DNA from: a bacterium
GTDB taxonomy: Bacteria > Patescibacteriota > Microgenomatia > Daviesbacterales > UBA10151
DNA: 11,091 nucleotides
NCBI GenBank assembly: GCA_027364775.1
Contig: DAHXOS010000058.1
Span: 1 to 11,091 of the forward strand
Direction of reading: 5' to 3'
In this document: one piece after another, positions 6,080 through 11,091 of the stretch
How the letters are laid out: every line of letters begins with the position of its first letter
Numbering within the stretch: the stretch's first letter is position 1
Program-made: the position numbers and the translations under genes
The notes under the pieces: model-generated
The model's database searches: none
Seen by the model: the letters and a program-made list of their open reading frames with translations, nothing else
Told to the model about the DNA's origin: nothing

Positions 6080-7150
6080 TTAGAGATTTGCAACTTCTGC
6101 GACTACAAACTTATCTAAATCTCCATTTAATACCCCATCGGTATCAGATGTTTCTATATTTGTGCGCAGATCTTTAACCATATGGTAAGGATGTAAAACA
6201 TAAGATCTTATTTGAGTTCCCCAGGAAGCTTGAGAGGTAGTTCCTTTTAATTGTTTATTTGTTTCTTCCTCCTGCTGTTGCTTTAATTCCCAAATTTTAG
6301 CCCTTAATAACTTCATAGCATTTTCTCTATTTTGAAGTTGAGATCTTTCTGTCTGACAGGTAACAACTATGCCTGTAGGGATATGTTTTAATCTAACAGC
6401 AGTTGAGACTTTATTAACATTTTGTCCTCCTGCACCACCAGACCTAAACGCTTCAAATTCTATATCAGCTTCTTTAATTTCAATTTCACCTTCATCTTCT
6501 ATAACCGGTAAAACTTCAACTAATGCAAAAGAAGTTTGTCTTAAATTGTCTGCATTAAAAGGCGATTGCCTAACTAATCTATGGGTGCCTTTTTCTCCTT
6601 TTAGCATGCCATAAGCATAAGGTTGGTGGATAATCATTGACATAGTTTTAATACCTGCTTCCTCTCCCAAACTTTCGTCAGTAATTTCATACTTCCAAGC
6701 CTTTTTTTCACAAAAGCGTTGATACATCCGGGCTAGCATTGAAGCCCAATCCATAGCTTCGACTCCTCCAGTGCCAGAATGTACAGATAAAATAGTTTCC
6801 GATTCATCATGGGGTTTGGATAAAAACAATTTTAATTCAAAATCAGATAATAACTGTTCAATCTCTGCAGTCTCTTGACTTAGTTCTTGAGCCATCTCCT
6901 CCTCATCTGAAATTTCTAAAGCATTACTAATTCTAGATTGTAAGTCATCAAGGATAGTAAGAGTTTTTTGTTTATCTGCTAGCTGTTTAGAGATTTTCTT
7001 TGCTTTTTCCTGATTGTTCCAAAAACCTTCAGCAAGTGTTTGCGTTTGTAAATCTTTTATCTGTTGTTCTAACTCAACTCTGCTAATTTTTTCCTGAATT
7101 ATTTGGAATCTTTCCTGCTTTTCCCAAAGTTTATTTTTTATCTCTTCCAT
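6080..7150 (-). CDS. prfB: Peptide chain release factor 2 (RF2)
   Basis: RF2 recognises UAA and UGA at the ribosomal A site and triggers release of the finished protein. The 356-residue product has a helical N-terminal domain (1-110), the codon-recognition tripeptide SPF (196-198, in RLVRQSPFNA), which separates RF2 from RF1, and the catalytic GGQ (241-243) in SGGAGGQNVNK. The C-terminus keeps the family pattern (IRSYVLHPYHMVKDLRT). The N-terminal length matches Escherichia coli RF2 within a few residues and the frame is continuous, so the programmed +1 frameshift that regulates prfB in many bacteria is absent. The ATG at 7150 is nine bases after a consensus TATAAT and has no Shine-Dalgarno. 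The gene appears to be a single transcription unit. Confidence 0.97.
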   Translation of the reverse strand: MEEIKNKLWEKQERFQIIQEKISRVELEQQIKDLQTQTLAEGFWNNQEKAKKISKQLADKQKTLTILDDLQSRISNALEISDEEEMAQELSQETAEIEQLLSDFELKLFLSKPHDESETILSVHSGTGGVEAMDWASMLARMYQRFCEKKAWKYEITDESLGEEAGIKTMSMIIHQPYAYGMLKGEKGTHRLVRQSPFNADNLRQTSFALVEVLPVIEDEGEIEIKEADIEFEAFRSGGAGGQNVNKVSTAVRLKHIPTGIVVTCQTERSQLQNRENAMKLLRAKIWELKQQQEEETNKQLKGTTSQASWGTQIRSYVLHPYHMVKDLRTNIETSDTDGVLNGDLDKFVVAEVANL

Positions 7151-7159
7151 ATTGCAAAG

Positions 7160-7188
7160 ATTATATCAGTAGTTGATTAGGGAGTCGA
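7160..7188 (-). promoter_or_regulatory. prfB: Promoter of prfB
   Basis: On the minus strand, TCGACT (7188-7183), a 17-base spacer and a consensus TATAAT (7165-7160) lie nine bases before the prfB ATG. Initiation six to eight bases after the -10 would leave a leader of only about one to three bases, too short for a ribosome-binding site. Confidence 0.6.
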
Positions 7189-7237
7189 TTGAATTAAATA
7201 CTTTTCAGAAGTGTTTCTAATTTTAGAGTTTAAAAAA

Positions 7238-7459
7238 TTATTCCGCTTTAGGGGAAGGGATATCTAATATTGCTGCGACTAATCCTTTAGATTTTTTTGA
7301 TGCTAATATTGTGTTAACAACTAAGCCAAGTAATTTTTGAGCTAAAGCAGCGCTTAAAGGTCTTCTGGGAGTTTCCCAGTAATCACCTGTTAAGGCATCA
7401 GCTTGAAAAGCTAATTGTTCTGGAGTTGGTCTATTCTCAAAATCATATCTATCTAACAT
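7238..7459 (-). CDS. Small protein of unknown function, 73 aa
   Basis: I do not recognise this protein. The frame could start at a TTG (7477), but I chose the ATG at 7459 because a near-consensus promoter ends exactly six bases upstream, and the TTG would lie inside that promoter. The product begins MLDRYDFENRPTPEQLAFQ, has an acidic, aromatic first half (ALTGDYWETP) and a helical second half (about residues 33-65) of mixed hydrophobic and basic character (AALAQKLLGLVVNTILASKKS), which may be amphipathic or membrane-associated. It ends in a short PSPKAE tail. It lies between the MacB-like operon and prfB and has its own promoter, so it is probably transcribed alone. The dedicated promoter and sensible composition argue for a real gene despite its size. 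Confidence 0.65.
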   Translation of the reverse strand: MLDRYDFENRPTPEQLAFQADALTGDYWETPRRPLSAALAQKLLGLVVNTILASKKSKGLVAAILDIPSPKAE

Positions 7460-7465
7460 TAGATA

Positions 7466-7494
7466 ATCATACAACAATAAAGCAAAATAGTCAA
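7466..7494 (-). promoter_or_regulatory. Strong leaderless-type promoter of the 73-aa gene
   Basis: On the minus strand, TTGACT (7494-7489), an optimal 17-base spacer and TATGAT (7471-7466) form the closest match to consensus seen in this window. The -10 ends six bases (TATCTA) before the ATG at 7459, so the mRNA should start at the AUG. The -35 overlaps one arm of an inverted repeat at 7485-7509. Confidence 0.7.
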
Positions 7495-7509
7495 ACTATA
7501 GGACTATTT
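7485..7509. repeat. Short inverted repeat overlapping a -35 element
   Basis: AAATAGTC (7485-7492) and GACTATTT (7502-7509) are perfect reverse complements separated by nine bases. The left arm covers part of the TTGACT -35 box of the small-gene promoter. The repeat also lies about 30 bases beyond the MacB-like permease stop, so it may be an operator, a weak AT-rich transcript end, or both. Confidence 0.45.
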
Positions 7510-7537
7510 AAAATAATTGTTTTTTTGTTAGTTAGAG

Positions 7538-8731
7538 CTACTCGTATCTTAATGCTTGGATTGGATCTAACCTGGCTGCACGAATTGCTGGGGCAACCCC
7601 AAAAACTATTCCAACCAATGTTGAAAATCCAAATGAAAGTAAAACTGACCAAAGCGGAACGACTGTTATAAAGAACTGATTAATAATTAAAGAAAATCCA
7701 AAACCTAAAATTATTCCGATAATTCCACCTAAAGATGATAAAGTTACAGCCTCGATTAAAAATTGGTTTTTGATATCTTGAGGTTTTGCGCCTAAAGCTT
7801 TTCTTAAGCCAATCTCCTTTGTTCTCTCAGTTACTGAAACTAACATAATATTCATGACTCCAATTCCTCCAACAATTAAAGAAATAGCAGCAATTCCTCC
7901 CAAAGCAGCTGTTAAAACCCCGGTAATTTGGGACACAGTTGAAAGAGTTTGTTCCTGTGTTTGAACCGTAAAGTCATCTTCTGACAATCTTTTTAATAAA
8001 ATTTGCATTGCTTTAGTCTGAACATCTTTAACTTTTTCAGTAGTATTGGCAGAAATATAAATTGCATTTAAGTTGGTTACACCGAATTGTCTTTGGGCTG
8101 CATTTAAAGGGATTATGACTACGTTATCCTGATCGATACCAAAATTTGATCCCCTAGATGCCAAAACTCCTATTACCTGGTATCTGGCATTACCGATGGT
8201 AATTGATTTATTAATAGGGTTTGTAGAATTAAACAAATTAGTCTTAACTGTTGGCCCAATTACTACCACTCTTTTGCCTGATTCTCCTTCAGATGAGCTT
8301 AAAAATCTACCTTGTGTAACCTTAACTAATTTAATAATTTTTGGAAAATTAGACTGTGTTCCAATAACCGAGCTGTTTTTACTCTCTTTATTGGCAAATT
8401 TAACTGTAGATACTTTAGTTATTGCAGCTGAAACTTCTGCTTCCTCCCTTAAACCATTTTTTAAATTTGTAGCATCCTGAAAAGTTAATCTATTAATTTG
8501 AGAACCTCCTGGTCCTCTACCACCGCCAATTCTGCCAGGGATTACAAAAATAATGTTAGAGCCTAGGCCTGATATTTGGTTGGTGATAAAACTTTTTAGT
8601 CCAGAGACTAAGGAAATTAATAAAATGACCGAAGTTACACCAATCACAATCCCTAAAATTGTTAAAAAAGACCTAAGTCTATTTGAAAGTATAGAAGTAA
8701 TAGAAAGCTGAAGAGTTTCAAGGATGTTCAT
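7538..8731 (-). CDS. MacB-like ABC transporter permease (FtsX/MacB_PCD type)
   Basis: The 397-residue protein is the membrane subunit of a type VII (mechanotransmission) ABC exporter of the MacB/YknZ kind. Residues 20-45 form the first membrane helix (LTILGIVIGVTSVILLISL). Residues about 46-265 form the extracytoplasmic MacB core domain, with a Gly-rich loop near 67-76. Three helices follow near 272-300, 325-352 and 358-385. The coupling segment SVTERTKEIGLRKALGA after the second helix, and the terminal APAIRAARLDPIQALRYE, are hallmark MacB/FtsX sequences. The ATG at 8731 overlaps the ATPase stop by 4 bases (ATGA) and has GGAG eight bases upstream, one of few Shine-Dalgarno-like sites here. 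These transporters drive export of peptides, lipoproteins, macrolides or other stress compounds by conformational transmission. The substrate is unknown. Confidence 0.94.
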   Translation of the reverse strand: MNILETLQLSITSILSNRLRSFLTILGIVIGVTSVILLISLVSGLKSFITNQISGLGSNIIFVIPGRIGGGRGPGGSQINRLTFQDATNLKNGLREEAEVSAAITKVSTVKFANKESKNSSVIGTQSNFPKIIKLVKVTQGRFLSSSEGESGKRVVVIGPTVKTNLFNSTNPINKSITIGNARYQVIGVLASRGSNFGIDQDNVVIIPLNAAQRQFGVTNLNAIYISANTTEKVKDVQTKAMQILLKRLSEDDFTVQTQEQTLSTVSQITGVLTAALGGIAAISLIVGGIGVMNIMLVSVTERTKEIGLRKALGAKPQDIKNQFLIEAVTLSSLGGIIGIILGFGFSLIINQFFITVVPLWSVLLSFGFSTLVGIVFGVAPAIRAARLDPIQALRYE

Positions 8732-9396
8732 AAAATTTCTCCATCTTTAACATGGATTACTCTCTTGGCACTTTTGGCAATGTTTCTATCATGGGTTATC
8801 AAAATAATAGTTCTGCCTTGCTTGTGTAGTTCCTGAAATAACTTTATAACCTCCTCACCATTTTTAGAATCTAAGTTTCCGGTAGGTTCATCTGCTAGTA
8901 GCACTTCTGGATTGGTAACTAAAGCTCTGGCTATTGCCACTCTTTGTTGCTGTCCACCTGAAAGCTGGTTAGGGAGGGAGTTTAATTTATCAGCTAAACC
9001 GACCTCTTCCAGGGCTTTTTTTGCCCGCTCTATACGTAGTTGTCTGGGTACTCCCGAATAAATTAACGGCAATGCAACATTATTTAAAGCAGAAGTACGT
9101 TTTAATAAATTAAAATTTTGAAAGATAAACCCGATTTTTTTATTTCTAAGTTCTGCCAGGGTATTTTCCCTAAGTTGAGCTACATTATGCCCGTCTAATT
9201 CATAAGATCCTGTGGTAGGTTTATCAAGTAACCCCAAGAGATTCATTAAAGTTGATTTGCCTGAACCGGAAGGGCCGACAATTGCTACAAACTCACCTTT
9301 CTCAATTGAGAGATTAAGATTTTTTAAAGCCTGGAAGGTTAACCCTGCATCTAGCTCATAAATCTTATTAATATTGCTTAATTTAACGAGTGACAT
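8728..9396 (-). CDS. MacB/LolD-like ABC transporter ATP-binding protein
   Basis: This 222-residue ATPase powers the adjacent MacB-like permease. Walker A GPSGSGKST (41-49), Q-loop FIFQNFNLL (90-98), signature LSGGQQQR (145-152), Walker B VLLADEP (165-171), D-loop GNLD (173-176) and switch His (THD, 201-203) are all intact. The MNLLGLLDKPTTG stretch after Walker A and the NFNLL Q-loop are typical of the LolD/MacB/YknY group rather than of FtsE. In Escherichia coli MacB the ATPase is fused to the permease; here it is a separate gene, as in Gram-positive YknY. It starts 16 bases after the membrane-fusion protein stop, with a GAGG around the stop codon, and ends in a 4-base overlap with the permease gene, which places all three in one operon. 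Confidence 0.95.
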   Translation of the reverse strand: MSLVKLSNINKIYELDAGLTFQALKNLNLSIEKGEFVAIVGPSGSGKSTLMNLLGLLDKPTTGSYELDGHNVAQLRENTLAELRNKKIGFIFQNFNLLKRTSALNNVALPLIYSGVPRQLRIERAKKALEEVGLADKLNSLPNQLSGGQQQRVAIARALVTNPEVLLADEPTGNLDSKNGEEVIKLFQELHKQGRTIILITHDRNIAKSAKRVIHVKDGEIL

Positions 9397-9412
9397 TGTG
9401 ACACCATTATCC

Positions 9413-10480
9413 TCAAATAAGTCTATTTATAAGACTTGAATTTTTTTGGGGTAACTTAATATCTGCTGCATTTTTAACTATCTCATCATTTTCTTTTAAT
9501 CCCGAAATTATCTCCACTTCAGTATCAGATTTTAAACCGGTTTTAACTTCAACCAATCTTGGTCCTTGGCTGGTTTTTAATAGGACATAGTTATCATCTT
9601 TGAGGGCATCTTGCGGGATTACCAAGACATTCATAACTTCCCTGGAAATAATTTCCGCTTGTCCGCTTAGACCGCTAACCAAATAAATACTAGGGTTATG
9701 TAAGTCAATCCTCACTGTTACTACTGTAGACCCTGATGATGTTGTTTTAGTAGAGGGTGTAATCTCTTTAACTATTCCTTGAAAAATTTTGTCTGGATAG
9801 GAGTTTAGTGTGACATTTACAGTCTGGTTAAGCGAAACCTTAGAAATATCTGCCTCATCTACATCTGTGTCAAAATAAACTTCTGACCAATCAACTACCT
9901 GGGCAATAGTATCGTTAACAGAAACAAATTGACCGGGTAAAGGATTTACCTGGGTTATCGTGCCATTAATAGGTGAGGTAATAACAGCATCCTGAAAAGC
10001 TCTTTGGGCTGATTTTACAGCATCAAAAGCCGAGTCCCGGGCAGCTTGAGCTTGGGTTCTGATTTGTTTTTGAGCGAAAGTTTCGTCATTGGAGCGGTTT
10101 TTAACATCATCTTCAACTTTTTCTGCTGTAGCCTGAGCAGAGCGGTAGTTGTTTTGAGCTTGTTGTAAAGCAATATTTAGATCCTGGGTATCAAGTCCAG
10201 CTATAACCTGGTTTTTATTAACCGCATCACCGGATTTTACATTGATATAAATTAGGCGGCCGCTTGTTTTAAATTTTAAATTAGCAGTATTTTTACCGTT
10301 TAAGACTCCTGAGGCAGAAACAGATTCCTTAATACTTCCTTTTTTTGCCTGAATATATTCAATTTTTGCTTTACTTCCTTTGGGAAAAAGGAGAAAAGAA
10401 ATTACAAGAGCTGGTATGAGTAGCAAAAGTAACTTTTTATTAAACATTTTTTTGGATAATTTTGGGAGTCGTAATTTCAT
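9413..10480 (-). CDS. HlyD/MacA-like membrane-fusion (periplasmic adaptor) protein
   Basis: The 355-residue protein is the adaptor of the MacB-like exporter. A basic N-terminus precedes a single membrane anchor (about 16-32, LLLLLIPALVISFLLF). Two half-lipoyl segments (about 68-98 with SGRLIYINVKSGD, and 165-195 with SPINGTITQVNPLPGQ) flank a short alpha-helical hairpin (about 100-164, rich in Ala and Gln). A beta-barrel domain (about 200-280) and a membrane-proximal domain follow. The hairpin is only about 65 residues, which suits a cell with no outer-membrane channel, as for YknX-type adaptors of Gram-positive bacteria. The ATG at 10480 is nine bases after a TATAAT. As first gene of the operon it sets expression of the ATPase and permease. 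Diverges from tsaB with 23 bases between the start codons. Confidence 0.93.
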   Translation of the reverse strand: MKLRLPKLSKKMFNKKLLLLLIPALVISFLLFPKGSKAKIEYIQAKKGSIKESVSASGVLNGKNTANLKFKTSGRLIYINVKSGDAVNKNQVIAGLDTQDLNIALQQAQNNYRSAQATAEKVEDDVKNRSNDETFAQKQIRTQAQAARDSAFDAVKSAQRAFQDAVITSPINGTITQVNPLPGQFVSVNDTIAQVVDWSEVYFDTDVDEADISKVSLNQTVNVTLNSYPDKIFQGIVKEITPSTKTTSSGSTVVTVRIDLHNPSIYLVSGLSGQAEIISREVMNVLVIPQDALKDDNYVLLKTSQGPRLVEVKTGLKSDTEVEIISGLKENDEIVKNAADIKLPQKNSSLINRLI

Positions 10481-10489
10481 GGCTAAATT

Positions 10490-10497
10490 ATTATACT
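10490..10497. promoter_or_regulatory. Overlapping divergent -10 elements between exporter operon and tsaB
   Basis: The eight bases ATTATACT contain TATACT on the plus strand (10492-10497), six bases before the tsaB ATG at 10504, and TATAAT on the minus strand (10495-10490), nine bases before the adaptor ATG at 10480. Both genes would then be leaderless or nearly so. Neither side has a good -35 box, so each depends on the -10 or on an activator, and polymerase bound one way should exclude the other. Confidence 0.5.
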
Positions 10498-10503
10498 TTA
10501 TGC

Positions 10504-10812
10504 ATGATGAAAATAATATTATATATAAATACAGCAGATAAAAACCGTATTGAAGTGGAGCTAAAAGGTGATCTTAGGGATTCTTTAATTAAAGAACAGA
10601 GTTTTGGTTCACAAGTTTTATTGAATTTAATTGATCAAATATTGGAACAGAATAAACTTTCATTAAAAGATTTGGACGCAATTGAAGTTAATAGGGGTCC
10701 GGGGTCATACACCGGAATTAAAGTAGGGATTTCGGTTGCCAACGCTCTGGCTTTTAGTTTAAAAGTTCCGGTTAATAAAAAAATACAGGAAACAGAGCCG
10801 ATATATACTTAA
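10504..10812 (+). CDS. tsaB: Short TsaB-like t6A biosynthesis subunit, 102 aa
   Basis: TsaB is the dimerisation and scaffold subunit that pairs with TsaD in making threonylcarbamoyladenosine-37 of tRNA. The sequence has the N-terminal strand IILYINTADKN (4-14), the helix SQVLLNLIDQILEQN (36-50) and the family signature EVNRGPGSYTGIKVGIS (61-77), followed by ANALAFSLKVPV. It stops after about 102 residues, so it keeps only the first ASKHA-like lobe; typical TsaB proteins are about 230 residues. Short forms of this kind are, to my knowledge, usual in CPR bacteria, so truncation by mutation is less likely. A longer frame could begin at 10462, but it would run through the divergent gene start and promoter. 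The paired ATGs at 10504 and 10507 follow TATACT by six bases. The A-T-rich end carries no sign of a lost second half. Confidence 0.85.
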   Translation: MMKIILYINTADKNRIEVELKGDLRDSLIKEQSFGSQVLLNLIDQILEQNKLSLKDLDAIEVNRGPGSYTGIKVGISVANALAFSLKVPVNKKIQETEPIYT

Positions 10813-10879
10813 AATTGAAGATACTAAGACATTTTTCTGCCATATTTTAAACTTCTAACTAGAGCTAAAAAGGCAAAGT

Positions 10880-10909
10880 TTGACTTTAGAAACTTTTTTG
10901 GAGTATATT
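10880..10909 (+). promoter_or_regulatory. Promoter for the rmlA transcription unit
   Basis: In the 160-base gap after tsaB, TTGACT (10880-10885), an 18-base spacer and TATATT (10904-10909) form a good plus-strand promoter, giving a leader of about 57 bases. A weaker second candidate, TTGCAG (10937-10942), 17 bases, GATTAT (10960-10965), lies seven bases before the ATG and would make a leaderless transcript. I see no gene or clear terminator elsewhere in the gap. Confidence 0.5.
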
Positions 10910-10972
10910 CTGGTTGCGGTTAAATTTTAGTTCTACTTGCAGGAATAATGTTAAAGTGAGATTATTTTAAAG

Positions 10973-11091
10973 ATGAAGGGTGTAATTTTAGCCGGAGGAC
11001 TTGGTACAAGACTCTATCCGTTAACTTATGTAACCAACAAACACTTGCTACCAGTCTATAATAAACCGATGATTTTTTATCCAATTGAGAC
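10973..11091 (+). CDS. rmlA: Glucose-1-phosphate thymidylyltransferase RmlA (partial, N-terminus only)
   Basis: I read 39 codons from ATG at 10973 to the window edge. The protein starts MKGVILAGGLGTRLYPLTYV, the nucleotide-binding loop of sugar-phosphate nucleotidyltransferases (GxGTRLxPxT), followed by NKHLLPVYNKPMIFYPIE, which closely follows the RmlA/RfbA pattern of a conserved Lys and LLPVY.KPMI. RmlA joins dTTP and glucose-1-phosphate to give dTDP-glucose, the first step to dTDP-rhamnose and other deoxysugars used on the cell surface. The start is fixed by the core motif beginning two residues later. It has no Shine-Dalgarno. Other rml genes may follow beyond the edge. A different dTDP- or UDP-sugar pyrophosphorylase is a lesser possibility because most of the protein is missing. 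Confidence 0.9.
   Translation, partial: MKGVILAGGLGTRLYPLTYVTNKHLLPVYNKPMIFYPIE

Noticed and set aside
5344..6614. Plus-strand open frames opposite ftsE and prfB
   Set aside because: Antisense to strongly conserved motifs (Walker A, GGQ region); their translations are Ser/Pro-rich artefacts of the real codons.
7160..7237. Terminator after the small gene from short repeats such as TCTAA/TTAGA and ACTT/AAGT
   Set aside because: Stems are only four or five A-T pairs without a following T run; no better than chance in this AT-rich DNA.
7460..7477. Six-codon N-terminal extension of the small protein from a TTG at 7477
   Set aside because: The TTG and following codons lie inside the promoter spacer and -10 box (7471-7466); the ATG at 7459 fits the leaderless geometry.
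7426..8480. Plus-strand open frames over the MacB-like permease
   Set aside because: Antisense to the conserved permease; no promoter or family similarity seen.
2782..9415. Recoding of UGA as glycine, as in Gracilibacteria
   Set aside because: UGA ends the surface-protein, ATPase and adaptor genes where the proteins end naturally, and RF2 is present.
10462..10503. Longer tsaB frame starting at 10462
   Set aside because: It would overlap the start of the divergent adaptor gene and run through both -10 elements; the TsaB family begins near MKIILYINT.
1..11091. CRISPR arrays, tRNA or rRNA genes, riboswitches
   Set aside because: No regularly spaced repeats, tRNA-like cloverleaf or rRNA sequence was recognised on either strand, and no gap exceeds 175 bases.

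Overview
The window is AT-rich bacterial DNA (by eye about one third G+C) with compact gene spacing. It suggests a member of the Candidate Phyla Radiation (Patescibacteria), most likely of the Microgenomates type. The reasons are the very short TsaB (about 102 residues against roughly 230 in most bacteria), the secreted FN3/Ig-like surface protein with a Ser/Pro/Thr linker, the near absence of Shine-Dalgarno sequences before first genes, and several small membrane-anchored proteins without a recognised family. This placement is inference; no rRNA or other phylogenetic marker is present. UGA is used as an ordinary stop and a normal RF2 is encoded, so this is not a UGA-recoded lineage.

Layout. 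Bases 1-1405 (minus strand) hold a GT-C-like polytopic membrane protein, cut by the window edge, and just upstream of it a membrane-anchored protein of unknown function; the stop of one abuts the start of the other. A 171-bp divergent intergenic region with a perfect 14-bp inverted repeat separates this pair from a plus-strand GT2 (dolichyl-phosphate-sugar-synthase-like) glycosyltransferase at 1577-2338. That gene converges on and slightly overlaps tsaE (2303-2713, minus). The minus strand continues with a secreted, C-terminally anchored surface protein (2782-3867), then an ftsX-ftsE cell-division cassette preceded by a small membrane protein that appears to lead the operon (3981-6022), prfB (6080-7150), and an unrecognised 73-residue protein (7238-7459). 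Last comes a MacA/MacB-like export operon: permease, ATPase and membrane-fusion protein (7538-10480). Diverging from it on the plus strand are a short tsaB (10504-10812) and the first 39 codons of rmlA (10973 to the window end).

The contents combine core functions (t6A tRNA modification through TsaB and TsaE, RF2 termination, FtsEX division) with cell-surface functions: two glycosyltransferases, dTDP-sugar synthesis, a surface protein and an exporter.

The most notable signal is regulatory. Several first genes have a sigma70-like promoter whose -10 hexamer ends 6 bases before the start codon (6022, 7459, 10504), or 9 bases before it (7150, 10480). This predicts leaderless or nearly leaderless mRNAs. 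Applying the same 6-base geometry to the surface-protein gene lands on an in-frame ATA at 3867 that restores a complete signal peptide. No ATG, GTG or TTG is available upstream of the mature domain, so this gene either uses a non-canonical start or has lost its start codon.
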